Position numbers and translations under genes: made by a program. Below are positions 28,147-38,348 of a DNA stretch of 64,000 bases, in pieces (the first letter of the stretch is position 1; every line of letters starts with the position of its first letter). Source of the stretch: Kaistia geumhonensis (GTDB taxonomy: Bacteria > Pseudomonadota > Alphaproteobacteria > Rhizobiales > Kaistiaceae); assembly GCF_030815145.1 (NCBI RefSeq), contig NZ_JAUSWJ010000001.1, positions 620,001 to 684,000 on the forward strand, given 5' to 3'. The notes under the pieces were generated by a model, which was not told the origin of the DNA, ran no database searches, and saw only the letters and a program-made list of their open reading frames with translations.

Positions 28147-28764
28147 TCAGGGCGCGGCGCCGTTCCGCGCGGCGCCGTCGCGCTGGAAGATCTGCGGCAT
28201 GATGCGGTGATACTCGTCGAAGAGCTGCTGCGTGCTGACGACGAGCAGTTCGAGCAGCGCACCGCTCTCGTTCAGCAGCCGATGCGGACGAGCGGTGGAG
28301 AAATGCAGCGAGTCGCCCGGCTGGAGCTCGAAGATGACGCCCTCGATGACGTAACGGGCGGTGCCGGCGAGGGTATAGGTGAGTTGCTCGCCCGGGAAAG
28401 CGAAGGTCCGTGACTGGAAAGGCGCCGGCAGGGTCAGCTTGATGGCCGTCAGCATCTGGCCGGGATAGCTCGTCGACAGCCGCTCATAGGCCGCGGCGCT
28501 GTCGCGCACCTGATGCGCCACCCGACCCTCGCTACGCGAGACGGCGATCGGAAGATCGGGCTGGTGCAGGATGGATCCAATCGTGGTGTCGAGCGCCCCG
28601 GCGATTTCGGTCAGCGAATCGAGCGACGGGCGGGTGATGTTCCGCTCGACCTGGCTGAGGAAGCCGACGGAGAGTCCGCAGAGCTGGGCGACGCGCTGCA
28701 GGGTCAGCCGCCGCTGGCGGCGCATGTCGCGAATGCGCTGCCCAATGTCGGGGCTCTGGCTCAT
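28147..28764 (-). CDS. XRE-family regulator with C-terminal cupin domain
   Basis: A one-component transcription regulator, 205 residues. The N-terminal helix-turn-helix covers residues 8-65 (IRDMRRQRRLTLQRVAQLCG then LSVGFLSQVERNITRPS). The C-terminal cupin covers about 110-190 (FPGEQLTYTLAGTARYVIE, then LQPGDSLHFSTARPHRLLN). This is the PuuR-like HTH-cupin layout, which senses small ligands such as polyamines or amino acids. The target is unknown; the downstream lipase (97 bases away) is one candidate. CGACA-TG-TGTCG at 28818-28829, 54 bases before the start, has dyad symmetry and might be its operator. Confidence 0.87.
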   Translation of the reverse strand: MSQSPDIGQRIRDMRRQRRLTLQRVAQLCGLSVGFLSQVERNITRPSLDSLTEIAGALDTTIGSILHQPDLPIAVSRSEGRVAHQVRDSAAAYERLSTSYPGQMLTAIKLTLPAPFQSRTFAFPGEQLTYTLAGTARYVIEGVIFELQPGDSLHFSTARPHRLLNESGALLELLVVSTQQLFDEYHRIMPQIFQRDGAARNGAAP

Positions 28765-28913
28765 ACGACGGCGCGTCCGCCGCTCGGCGCGGGATACTCC
28801 GCGATCATCCGCTCACCCGACATGTGTCGTCCGGGCGGACATCGGTGGTCAGACGGCACGGCCGTTGCCGTGCCGTGATCTAGCCGCGGAAATGCGCGAT
28901 ACGTGTCCGCAGC

Positions 28914-28944
28914 GACTCGCGTCCCGGTAGATGAGACGCGAGTC
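28914..28944. repeat. Perfect inverted repeat between enolase and XRE-cupin genes
   Basis: GACTCGCGTC (28914-28923) and GACGCGAGTC (28935-28944) form a 10-bp stem with an 11-base loop, 39 bases after the enolase stop. A second perfect hairpin (8 bp, 28854-28875) follows. Neither has a U-tract on either strand, so they may slow the 3' end of the eno message or be protein sites. Confidence 0.55.
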
Positions 28945-28982
28945 TAGGCACAACCGACGCGCTTGTCACCGTCGCGGCGGCG

Positions 28983-30449
<1,467 letters not shown>

Positions 30450-30476
30450 TTACACTCTTGGCCAACTACGCACTCG

Positions 30477-31850
30477 ATGAGCCGCGCGCCGGACGGTTTC
30501 CGCGCCGCAGCGGCTGAGGATCTTGAAGTGACGATATCGGGCGAGGAACCGCTTCACGCGGATTCCGGGGCGCCCGCAAGGGGTGCGCCGGCTGGCGCCG
30601 ACCCTGTGGTGTCCCGTGACGGACACGGACCGGCTGCCGGTCCGGCTCCGTCGAAGAAGAAGGGCCGCCGCCGCAAGAAGCGGCGACCCGTCTATGCAGC
30701 GGGCGCCGAGGCGCGCGTCGGGCAGACACCAGGGCCTCGCGCAGCCGAGCGCAGGCCTGCCGTGCCGCCTCAACCCATTCAGAAGCCGTCCCCTCCCCGG
30801 CCCACCGCGCCGCCGATTGCGTCGCGCAGCCAGGGGGACGGCCTTTACGCCGCGCTCGATCTCGGCACCAACAACTGCCGGCTCCTCATCGCGCGGCCGC
30901 GCGATCGCGGCTTCCATGTCGTCGATGCCTTCTCGCGCATCGTGCGCCTCGGCGAAGGCGTCGGACGCAGCGGGCGGCTCGGCGACGCGGCGATGGACCG
31001 GGCCGTCGAAGCTCTCCGCATCTGCGAATCCAAGCTTCGTGACCGCGGCGTCTCGCGGCGGCGCCTGATCGCGACCGAGGCCTGCCGCGCCGCCGAGAAC
31101 GGCGCGCATTTCCTCGATCGCGTCCAGTCCGAGACCGGCCTTTCGCTCGAGATCGTCAGCCGCGAGACCGAGGCCCGACTCGCCGTTGCCGGCTGCGCCT
31201 CCCTGATCGACCCGAACACCAGCGGTGCGCTGCTGTTCGATATCGGCGGCGGCTCGTCGGAACTCGTGTGGATCGACCTGACCCGCCCGGCCGACCGCAA
31301 CCGCCGCCGCATGTCGGACCGGATCCGTACCTGGGTGTCGCTACCGGTCGGCGTGGTCACGCTCAGCGAGCGCCATGGCGGCGAGCTGGTCGACGAGCGC
31401 GTGTTCGAGGCTATGGTGGCCGAGGTCGCGGCGATGCTCGCCGCCTTTCCAGAGGCGGCGGCGCTCGACAAGGCAATCGCCGGGGGCAACCTCCACATGC
31501 TCGGCACTTCGGGCACCGTCACGACGCTGGCCGGCGTGCATCTCGGCCTGCCGCGCTACGACCGCCGCAAGGTCGACGGAACCTGGCTGTCGGCCGACGA
31601 GGTCAACCGCATGATGGCGGTGATCACCGGCATGGACTACGCCGCGCGTGTGGCCAATCCTTGCATCGGTCGTGAGCGCGCCGATCTCGTTCTCGCCGGC
31701 TGCGCGATTCTGGAGGCGATCCGCCGGCGTTGGCCCTGCCAGCGCCTGCGCGTCGCCGATCGCGGCCTGCGCGAGGGCATCCTCGTTGAAATGATGTCGG
31801 AGGACGGCGTCTGGCGCCGCGCGGCACGACAGGGCGGGCGGACGCAATGA
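30477..31850 (+). CDS. Ppx/GppA family exopolyphosphatase with basic N-terminal extension
   Basis: Hydrolyses polyphosphate and/or pppGpp. The ATG at 30477 gives 457 residues. The first ~115 are low-complexity: acidic, then a Lys/Arg cluster ([13 protein letters not shown]), then Pro-rich. The ASKHA core follows: [18 protein letters not shown] (phosphate 1), [13 protein letters not shown] (phosphate 2), and [13 protein letters not shown]. In-frame Mets upstream are possible, but the region there looks non-coding. It overlaps rlmE by 4 bases. Rhizobial relatives share the ppx-rlmE pairing. The basic tail may bind polyphosphate or RNA (inference). Confidence 0.9.
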   Translation: MSRAPDGFRAAAAEDLEVTISGEEPLHADSGAPARGAPAGADPVVSRDGHGPAAGPAPSKKKGRRRKKRRPVYAAGAEARVGQTPGPRAAERRPAVPPQPIQKPSPPRPTAPPIASRSQGDGLYAALDLGTNNCRLLIARPRDRGFHVVDAFSRIVRLGEGVGRSGRLGDAAMDRAVEALRICESKLRDRGVSRRRLIATEACRAAENGAHFLDRVQSETGLSLEIVSRETEARLAVAGCASLIDPNTSGALLFDIGGGSSELVWIDLTRPADRNRRRMSDRIRTWVSLPVGVVTLSERHGGELVDERVFEAMVAEVAAMLAAFPEAAALDKAIAGGNLHMLGTSGTVTTLAGVHLGLPRYDRRKVDGTWLSADEVNRMMAVITGMDYAARVANPCIGRERADLVLAGCAILEAIRRRWPCQRLRVADRGLREGILVEMMSEDGVWRRAARQGGRTQ

Positions 31851-32620
31851 AGACTCCTGGGGGCAAAGGCACGGGCAAGGGACCGGGTGGGCGCGAACTG
31901 ACGGTTCGTGTGAAGACGGCGCGTGGCCGCACGGCTTCTTCCACCCGTTGGCTCGAACGCCAGCTCAACGATCCCTATGTCGCCCGCTCGAAGCGCGAGG
32001 GCTATCGATCGCGCGCCGCCTACAAGCTGATCGAGATCGACGACAAGCATCACATCCTGGCGCCCGGCATGAAGGTCGTCGACCTTGGGGCAGCGCCCGG
32101 CGGCTGGTCGCAGGTCGCGGTCGAACGCGTCCGTTCGTCGGACACCGATCCGCATGTCGTCGCCATCGACTATCTGGAGATGGACCAGCTTCCGGGCGTC
32201 ATCCTGTTCCAGAAGGACTTTCTCGACGAGGACGCACCCGCCGCGCTCAAGGCGGCGCTGGGCGGCCCGGCCGATGTCGTGCTTTCCGACATGGCGGCGC
32301 CGACGACCGGCCACCAGCAGACCGATCACCTGCGTACCACCTACCTCTGCGAGGTCGCCGCCGACTTCGCGCTCGATGTGCTGAAACCGGGCGGCTCGTT
32401 CCTGTCGAAGGTCTTTCGCGGTGGCGCCGAGAGTTCGCTGCTGACGACGCTCAAGCAGAACTTCGCGACCGTCCATCACCTGAAGCCGCCGGCGAGCCGA
32501 GCCGGCTCGGTGGAACTCTTCATCCTTGCCAAGGGCTTCAAGGGTCGCCGCGCCGCACAGGCCGACGAGCCGGAAGGTCACGACGACGGCCCCGGCGAGG
32601 ACGAGAGCTGGCGCCCCTGA
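31847..32620 (+). CDS. rlmE: 23S rRNA (uridine2552-2'-O)-methyltransferase
   Basis: Methylates the A-loop of 23S rRNA. The 257-residue protein has an N-terminal basic extension, then [20 protein letters not shown] (catalytic Lys), the SAM site [28 protein letters not shown] (catalytic Asp) and [11 protein letters not shown] (catalytic Lys). A C-terminal acidic tail follows. It is translationally coupled to the Ppx/GppA gene (ATGA). Its stop abuts the stop of the convergent MFS gene with no gap. Confidence 0.95.
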   Translation: MKTPGGKGTGKGPGGRELTVRVKTARGRTASSTRWLERQLNDPYVARSKREGYRSRAAYKLIEIDDKHHILAPGMKVVDLGAAPGGWSQVAVERVRSSDTDPHVVAIDYLEMDQLPGVILFQKDFLDEDAPAALKAALGGPADVVLSDMAAPTTGHQQTDHLRTTYLCEVAADFALDVLKPGGSFLSKVFRGGAESSLLTTLKQNFATVHHLKPPASRAGSVELFILAKGFKGRRAAQADEPEGHDDGPGEDESWRP

Positions 32621-34069
32621 TCAGGCGCGCTCGCGCATCGCCGTCACCGGATCCGGGGCGAGCGGCTTCGGCTTCAGTTTGCGGCCGGCCATCTCCTCGC
32701 CGGCATTGCGCGGCATGCGCATGAAGAAGATCGCCGAACTCATTGATATCAGGCCGATGGCGATGAAGGCCGGGTGGAAGGTACCGACCTCAATCGTTCC
32801 ATCGGTGCCGGCCAGCGAAAGCTCCAGCGCAATGGCGCCGACCGAGACGCCGATCGACATGGCGAGCTGCTGAAAGACGCTGGTGAGGCTGGTCGCGCGG
32901 CTCATGCGCGCCTGAGGCACATCCGCGAAGGACAAGGCATTGGCGCTCGTGAATTGCAGCGAGCGGAAGAAACCGCCGATGAACAGCAGCGCCGTGATGA
33001 GATGCAGCGGCGTGCCAATGTCGAAGGCGGCTGGCATGCCGATGAAGATTGCCGCGATGAAGGAATTGGCGATGAGCACGCTGCGGAAGCCGAACCGGCG
33101 CAGGAGCGGCGGCGCAACGAACTTCATCGCGATGGCGCCAATGGCCGAGACGAACGTGATCGAGCCCGACTGGAACGGCGTCAGCCCGTATCCCAGCTGC
33201 AGCATCAGCGGTAGCAGGAAGGGCATGGCGCCGATGCCGATGCGGAACAGCAGGCCGCCGATGACGCTGGCCCGAAAGCTCGGAATGGCGAACAGCGACA
33301 GGTCGAGGATCGGGTTGGCGAGGCGCCGGCTGTAGACGACATAGGCGACCAGCAGCCCGCCTCCGCCCAGCAGCAGCGCCAGCACATAGGGCAGCGGCAT
33401 GAGGTTGAGACCGAGCGAGGTCGAGCCCGTGACGAAGCCGGCGATGCCGAAGCTGGACAGCACGAAGCCCGGATAATCGAACGGCACGCGCTCCTCGCCG
33501 CGGATGTCGGGAATGTAGAGTGTCGCAAGGAAGAGACCGAGGATGCCGATCGGCACGTTGATCCAGAAGATCCAGCGCCAGTCGAAATAGGTCGTGATGA
33601 AGCCGCCGAGCGGCGGTCCGACGACCGGACCGATCAGCGCCGGAACGGTCAGCCAGGCGAGCGCGCCGACGAGTTCGGACTTCTGCACCGAGCGCAGGAT
33701 CACCAGCCGTCCGACCGGAACCATCATGGCACCGCCGAGGCCCTGCAGGATTCGGTATGCGACGATCTCCTCGATCGAGTTGGATAGGCCGCAGCAGATC
33801 GAGCCGAGCGTGAACAGGACGATCGCGACGCGGAAGACGGTTCGGGCGCCAAAGCGATCAGCCACCCAGCCGGATGCTGGGATGAAGACCGCGATGGTGA
33901 GGAGATAGGAAGTCAGCGCGAGCTTCAGGTTGATGGGACTGATGCCGAAGTCTCGCGCGATCGTCGGCAGGGCCGTGGCGAGAACGGTCGAATCCAGATT
34001 CTCCATGAACAGCGCGCAGGCGACGATCAGCGGAAGGAGAATGCGGTCAGGCAGCAGGCGGGCGGGCAT
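32621..34069 (-). CDS. MFS multidrug transporter, DHA2 family
   Basis: A proton-coupled exporter with about 14 transmembrane helices, 482 residues, typical of DHA2 (EmrB/QacA). Motif D1 is near the N-terminus (MENLDSTVLATALPTIARDFG), motif A is WVADRFGARTVFR between helices 2 and 3, and motif C is VPALIGPVVGPPLGGFI in helix 5. The substrate cannot be predicted. It is convergent with rlmE and divergent from the CysRS-C/cimA unit. Confidence 0.92.
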   Translation of the reverse strand: MPARLLPDRILLPLIVACALFMENLDSTVLATALPTIARDFGISPINLKLALTSYLLTIAVFIPASGWVADRFGARTVFRVAIVLFTLGSICCGLSNSIEEIVAYRILQGLGGAMMVPVGRLVILRSVQKSELVGALAWLTVPALIGPVVGPPLGGFITTYFDWRWIFWINVPIGILGLFLATLYIPDIRGEERVPFDYPGFVLSSFGIAGFVTGSTSLGLNLMPLPYVLALLLGGGGLLVAYVVYSRRLANPILDLSLFAIPSFRASVIGGLLFRIGIGAMPFLLPLMLQLGYGLTPFQSGSITFVSAIGAIAMKFVAPPLLRRFGFRSVLIANSFIAAIFIGMPAAFDIGTPLHLITALLFIGGFFRSLQFTSANALSFADVPQARMSRATSLTSVFQQLAMSIGVSVGAIALELSLAGTDGTIEVGTFHPAFIAIGLISMSSAIFFMRMPRNAGEEMAGRKLKPKPLAPDPVTAMRERA

Positions 34070-34352
34070 TGCATGGCGTCCGGGCGTTCGCAGGCCGGCG
34101 CATGGCGTGGCTGCTGCGGAAGGATGATGCCGGACTCGCTTGTCGGGCGGGTCGTGATACGGCGGGGAAGTAATGGAGCCTTACGAAGATGCAAGGCTTT
34201 CGGGTTTCAACGATCGCGTGATCGGCTTCCGTCGCGAAGACCGTAACAAATTCCGGTTGGCCTGCCGCGGCCACGAGAGTATGACCGTCCACCTTCCGCA
34301 CGGTGCGGAAACCGGCCGCAAATCCGCGCCGGCCCTTTCGAAAGACTCTGCC

Positions 34353-34574
34353 ATGACCACCCCGCATCTCGATGAAGCGCTGATCGAACGCCTGATCGAG
34401 GACCGTATCGACGCCCGCCGCGCCCGCGATTTCGCGAAGGCCGACAGCATTCGCAAGGCGCTCGACGGCATGGGTCTGGTCATTATCGACGGCAAGGACG
34501 AGGAAACGGGTGCCCTCTGGACCACCTGGGATGTCCGCTCCGAAGCCGACGACGAGGCAGGGCCGAAAGAATGA
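34353..34574 (+). CDS. Stand-alone CysRS C-terminal-domain-like protein
   Basis: A 73-residue protein matching the extreme C-terminus of alphaproteobacterial cysteinyl-tRNA synthetase: RIDARRARDFAKADSIRKAL, then GLVIIDGKDEETG and TTWDV. No catalytic HIGH or KMSKS part is present in the 280 bases upstream. The frame extends to an ATG at 34173 that has GGGGAAG before it, so a 133-residue form is possible, but the added segment has no recognisable similarity. Its stop overlaps the cimA ATG. It could be a remnant of a cysS gene that once sat beside cimA, or a retained tRNA-binding domain. A full cysS must exist elsewhere. Confidence 0.65.
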   Translation: MTTPHLDEALIERLIEDRIDARRARDFAKADSIRKALDGMGLVIIDGKDEETGALWTTWDVRSEADDEAGPKE

Positions 34575-36169
34575 GCCGGGAACGCATCACCCTTTTCGAT
34601 ACCACGCTGCGCGATGGCGCCCAGACCAACGGCGTCGACTTTTCCGTCGCCGACAAGATCCTGATTGCAGGCCTCCTGGACGAGCTCGGGGTCGACTATG
34701 TCGAGGGCGGCTATCCTGGAGCCAATCCGACCGACACCCGCTTCTTCACCGAGAAGCGCACGGCGCGTGCCCGCTTCACCGCCTTCGGCATGACCAAGCG
34801 CGCCGGCGTCAGCCTCTCCAACGACCCCGGCATCGCGGCGCTGCTCGCCTCGCAATCGGACGCGATCTGCTTCGTTGCCAAGACTTGGGACCACCAGGTG
34901 AGGCTCGCGCTCGGCGCGACGCTCGAGGAGAACGTCGAGGGCATTCGCCAGTCAGTCGAGGCGGCGATCGGCGCCGGAAAGGAAGCGCTCGTCGATTGCG
35001 AGCACTTCTTCGACGGCTACAAGGCCAATCCTGCCTATGCCCTCGCCTGCGCCCGCGCCGCCTTTGAGGCCGGCGCGCGCTGGATCGTGCTCTGCGACAC
35101 CAATGGCGGCAGCCAGCCGGAGGAGATCGAGGCGATCGTCCGCGCGGTGAGCGAGCATGTTCCGGGCGACCATCTGGGAATTCATGCCCATAACGACACC
35201 GAGCAGGCGGTCGCCAATTCGCTCGCGGCCGTCCGCGGCGGTGCCCGCCAGATCCAGGGCACGCTCAACGGCATCGGCGAGCGCTGCGGCAATGCCAACC
35301 TCACCTCGATCATCCCTACGCTGATGTTGAAGCCGCTCTATGCCGGCCGCTTCGAGACGGGCATCAGCGAAGCGGCACTGACAGGGCTGACGCAGCTGTC
35401 GCATCGGTTCGACGAGATCGTGAACCGCGCGCCAAACCGGCAGGCCCCCTATGTCGGCGCTTCCGCCTTCGCGACCAAGGCCGGCATCCACGCCTCGGCG
35501 ATCGTCAAGGATCCGAGCACCTACGAGCATGTGCGGCCCGAACAGGTCGGCAATCATCGCCGCGTGCTCGTCTCCGACCAGGCGGGCCGTTCCAACCTTC
35601 TCGCCGAACTGGCGCGACTCGGCATCAGCGTCGAGAAGGGCGACCGCCGTCTCGATGCGCTGCTCGCCGAGGTCAAGGAGCGCGAGGCGATCGGCTATTC
35701 CTACGAAGGCGCCGATGCCTCCTTCGAGCTTCTCGCGCGTCGAACGCTCGGCGGCGTCCCGGACTATTTCACCGTCGAGAGCTTCCACGTCACGGTCGAA
35801 CGCCGTCACAATGCGCTCGGCGAGCAGGTGTCGGTCTCCGAGGCGGTGGTGAAGCTCATCGTCGGCGGTGAGCGGCTCCTGACGGTCGCCGAGGGCAACG
35901 GTCCGGTCAATGCGCTCGACCGAGCCCTGCGCAAGGATCTCGGCGTCTATCAGGACGTGATCGCCGACCTCGAGCTGGTCGACTACAAGGTCCGTATCCT
36001 CAATGGCGGCACCGAGGCGGTCACCCGCGTTCTGATCGAGAGCCGCGACGACACCGGCGAGAGCTGGATGACCATCGGCGTCTCGGAGAACGTCGTCGAC
36101 GCGTCGTTCGAGGCGCTGATCGATTCGATCATCTACAAGCTGGTGCGGTCCGGCATCCGCAGCGGCTGA
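34571..36169 (+). CDS. cimA: Citramalate synthase
   Basis: Condenses acetyl-CoA and pyruvate to (R)-citramalate, a route to 2-ketobutyrate and isoleucine. It has 532 residues, as expected for the LeuA-related CimA group. The N-terminal TIM barrel has FDTTLRDGAQTNGVDFS, HAHNDTEQAVANSLAAVRGG and GTLNGIGERCGNANL. A C-terminal LeuA-type regulatory domain follows from about residue 390. The length and the YVEGGYPGANPTD segment fit CimA better than 2-isopropylmalate synthase. The ATG overlaps the upstream small gene. Confidence 0.92.
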   Translation: MSRERITLFDTTLRDGAQTNGVDFSVADKILIAGLLDELGVDYVEGGYPGANPTDTRFFTEKRTARARFTAFGMTKRAGVSLSNDPGIAALLASQSDAICFVAKTWDHQVRLALGATLEENVEGIRQSVEAAIGAGKEALVDCEHFFDGYKANPAYALACARAAFEAGARWIVLCDTNGGSQPEEIEAIVRAVSEHVPGDHLGIHAHNDTEQAVANSLAAVRGGARQIQGTLNGIGERCGNANLTSIIPTLMLKPLYAGRFETGISEAALTGLTQLSHRFDEIVNRAPNRQAPYVGASAFATKAGIHASAIVKDPSTYEHVRPEQVGNHRRVLVSDQAGRSNLLAELARLGISVEKGDRRLDALLAEVKEREAIGYSYEGADASFELLARRTLGGVPDYFTVESFHVTVERRHNALGEQVSVSEAVVKLIVGGERLLTVAEGNGPVNALDRALRKDLGVYQDVIADLELVDYKVRILNGGTEAVTRVLIESRDDTGESWMTIGVSENVVDASFEALIDSIIYKLVRSGIRSG

Positions 36170-36174
36170 CGCGA

Positions 36175-36789
36175 TTACATATCGCCGATCGGGATCGCGT
36201 CGCCGGCGCCTGGCGCCGGCTTCGCCCGCGGAGTCGACGCGATGGCGGCGCGCAGCTTCGGGACGACCTCCTCGACCCGGTCCGCCACGAGATAGCGGAC
36301 CTCGAAACCGTCGCGGATGAAGCCTTCGTCGGCCATATGGCGGAGGAGCAGGACCAGCGGGTCCCAGAACCCGTTGATATTGGCGATCAGCACCGGCTTC
36401 TTGTGCTGGCCGAGCTGCGCCCAGGTCAGGATTTCGACGAGTTCCTCCAGCGTGCCGATGCCACCCGGCAGCGCGACGAAGGCGTCGGCGCGATCGAACA
36501 TCGTCCGCTTGCGCTCGTGCATGTCGGCGGTCACGACCAGTTCGTGCGCCGTCTCGAGCATGACCTCGCGTTCCTTCAGGAACTGCGGGATGATTCCGGT
36601 GACGTGGCCGCCTGCTTCCATGACCGAGCGCGCGACGATGCCCATGAGGCCGATCGAGCCGCCGCCATAGACGAGGCCGATACCCTCCTGGCCCATGGCC
36701 CGGCCGAGGGCCATCGCGGAGGCGGCATATTCCGGATCGCCGCCCGCCGAAGAGCCGCAATAGACGCAGATCGAACGAAGTTGGGTCAT
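36175..36789 (-). CDS. LOG family (TIGR00730) nucleoside 5'-monophosphate phosphoribohydrolase
   Basis: A Rossmann-like enzyme of 204 residues from the LOG/lysine-decarboxylase-like family, which releases bases from nucleoside monophosphates, including cytokinin precursors. Signatures are CVYCGSSAGGDPEYAASA, GLVYGGGSIGLMG, MHERKRTMFDRADAF and the PGGIGTLEE loop. The ATG at 36789 begins at the family N-terminus. It converges on cimA (5-base gap). The physiological substrate is not clear from context. Confidence 0.92.
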   Translation of the reverse strand: MTQLRSICVYCGSSAGGDPEYAASAMALGRAMGQEGIGLVYGGGSIGLMGIVARSVMEAGGHVTGIIPQFLKEREVMLETAHELVVTADMHERKRTMFDRADAFVALPGGIGTLEELVEILTWAQLGQHKKPVLIANINGFWDPLVLLLRHMADEGFIRDGFEVRYLVADRVEEVVPKLRAAIASTPRAKPAPGAGDAIPIGDM

Positions 36790-36873
36790 GCGACCTTCCT
36801 CGCATCCGCAACCCGAGGCGTCAAGCGGTCCGGAATGGCGGCGTCCCAAGGGAAAATGCCGCTTCCGGGCGGC

Positions 36874-36901
36874 TTGTGAGCAGAGCGAAAGCGCGTATAA
36901 A
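36874..36901 (+). promoter_or_regulatory. Candidate sigma-70 promoter of LysM gene
   Basis: TTGTGA (36874-36879), 16 bases, then TATAAA (36896-36901). This is 4/6 and 5/6 to the standard boxes and lies 112 bases before the LysM start. It predicts a leader of roughly 105 bases beginning just before the hairpin at 36913. Confidence 0.5.
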
Positions 36902-36912
36902 AGGCCATGAAA

Positions 36913-36961
36913 AGCCCGTTCCGCAGGCAGTAGAATGCCTGCCGGCAAAGGAAAACGGGCT
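36913..36961 (+). promoter_or_regulatory. Nested hairpin in LysM gene leader
   Basis: The outer arms AGCCCGTT (36913-36920) and AACGGGCT (36954-36961) enclose a perfect 7-bp inner hairpin, GCAGGCA/TGCCTGC (36923-36929 and 36936-36942, loop GTAGAA). With the promoter upstream it would form a stable 5' leader structure. It does not match a riboswitch I recognise. Confidence 0.5.
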
Positions 36962-37012
36962 CATGGGGCAGCGGAGTCGAGTCTCCGTCCGGTAGAGCAG
37001 GTCCTTTCGTCA

Positions 37013-38221
37013 ATGGCTGAACAGGGTAACGCGGGTCAGAGCTGGGCGGGCCGCATCGCAGCGGTCATCGTCATCGTGGTCCTCATCATCGGCGGCTACT
37101 ATGCTCTGTCATCTCGGCCGGACCAGAAGGCTGGAGAGACCGTTGAGGTCTCGGTGGTACCGCCGGCTGCGGACGGCGCCGCAAAACCAGCCGCCCCATC
37201 CGATTCCGCCCCCGCTGAGACTGCCGCCGCGCCTGCACCGACGTCTCCCTCGTCCAACGCCACGGCCACCGCTCCGGCTTCGGAGTCCGCCGCTTCCGCA
37301 CCGGCAACTCCGGCCCCTAACGCCTCGGCATCCGCGAACGCTGCCCCGAGCTTCGACGTTGTGCGCGTCGAGCCGAGCGGCGAGGCGGTCGTCGCGGGAA
37401 CGGCCGAGCCGAACGCCAGTGTCCAGATCATGGACGGCGCGAAGACGATCGCGGAGGGCACGGCCAACGATCGCGGCGAGTGGGCGATGACGCTCGACGC
37501 ACCTCTCGAACCGGGTTCGCACGACCTGACGATCCGCACGACCTCGCCGGACAAGAAGACCGAGACACTGTCCGAACAGAGCGTCGCCGTCAGCGTTCCC
37601 GAAAAGCCGGGCAGCAGCCCCCTCGTCGTGCTCGACGAGCCGGGCGGCGCCACCAAGGTGCTGCAGACGCCCCAGCCCTCTGACGGCACGGCTTCGGGCC
37701 CGAAGCCCGACGTCACTGTCGATGCCGTCGCCTTCCAGGACGGCAAGCTCTTCATCTCCGGCTCGGCGGCGATCGGCGGCATCGTCCGCATCTATGTCGA
37801 CGGCGTCGTGGTGGGTGATGCGACGGCGGACGAGGACGGCCGCTGGCAGATCGCGACCGATCGTGCCGTCGGCTCCGGCCAGCATACGATCCGCGCCGAC
37901 AGGATCGAGAAAGACACCGGCAAGGTGATCGCTCGCGCCGAGGTCCCCTTCCAGCAGACGGGCGACGTCGCGACGCTGATGGGCGTCGGAACCGCAGGTG
38001 GCGGCTCGGCCGGCGTCGCAAGCACGGGGAGCGCCGACCTTCAAAAGGTCGTCATCAAGCGCGGCGACAATCTGTGGACCATCTCGCGCAAGCTCTATGG
38101 CAAGGGTGTCCGCTTCTCGACCATTTACGAGGCCAATAACGATCAGATCCGCAATCCGGACCTGATCTATCCCGGCCAGGTCTTCCTCCTCCCCGCCGGC
38201 GATACCCGCTGGACGGAATGA
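37013..38221 (+). CDS. LysM-domain membrane-anchored protein with Ig-like repeats
   Basis: A 402-residue envelope protein. After a short cytoplasmic tail there is one transmembrane helix (about residues 14-33, AAVIVIVVLIIGGYYAL) and an Ala/Pro/Ser-rich linker to about 110. Two bacterial Ig-like modules follow (each with a GEAVVAGTAEPNASVQI- or GKLFISGSAAIGGIVRIY-type start and GEW or GRW). A C-terminal LysM is the last module (VVIKRGDNLWTISRKLYGKG then IRNPDLIYPGQVFLLP). The LysM should bind peptidoglycan in the periplasm. The ATG at 37013 is chosen because the membrane anchor begins shortly after it. Confidence 0.88.
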   Translation: MAEQGNAGQSWAGRIAAVIVIVVLIIGGYYALSSRPDQKAGETVEVSVVPPAADGAAKPAAPSDSAPAETAAAPAPTSPSSNATATAPASESAASAPATPAPNASASANAAPSFDVVRVEPSGEAVVAGTAEPNASVQIMDGAKTIAEGTANDRGEWAMTLDAPLEPGSHDLTIRTTSPDKKTETLSEQSVAVSVPEKPGSSPLVVLDEPGGATKVLQTPQPSDGTASGPKPDVTVDAVAFQDGKLFISGSAAIGGIVRIYVDGVVVGDATADEDGRWQIATDRAVGSGQHTIRADRIEKDTGKVIARAEVPFQQTGDVATLMGVGTAGGGSAGVASTGSADLQKVVIKRGDNLWTISRKLYGKGVRFSTIYEANNDQIRNPDLIYPGQVFLLPAGDTRWTE

Positions 38222-38348
38222 GGCTGCATCCCCACATGTAATGAAATTTCGCGAAAAGCGCCGTCCGGCGGTGTCGCAGGTGCCCTGAAGGGCCCGGCGC
38301 CCCGGACCGCTTCGCGCCGTCCGGCGGCGCCTTTGAAGGAGATCGGGC

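Noticed and set aside
28854-28875. 8-bp perfect hairpin as enolase terminator
   Set aside because: No U-tract on either strand, and it is far (over 100 bases) from the eno stop. Recorded only within the inverted-repeat entry.
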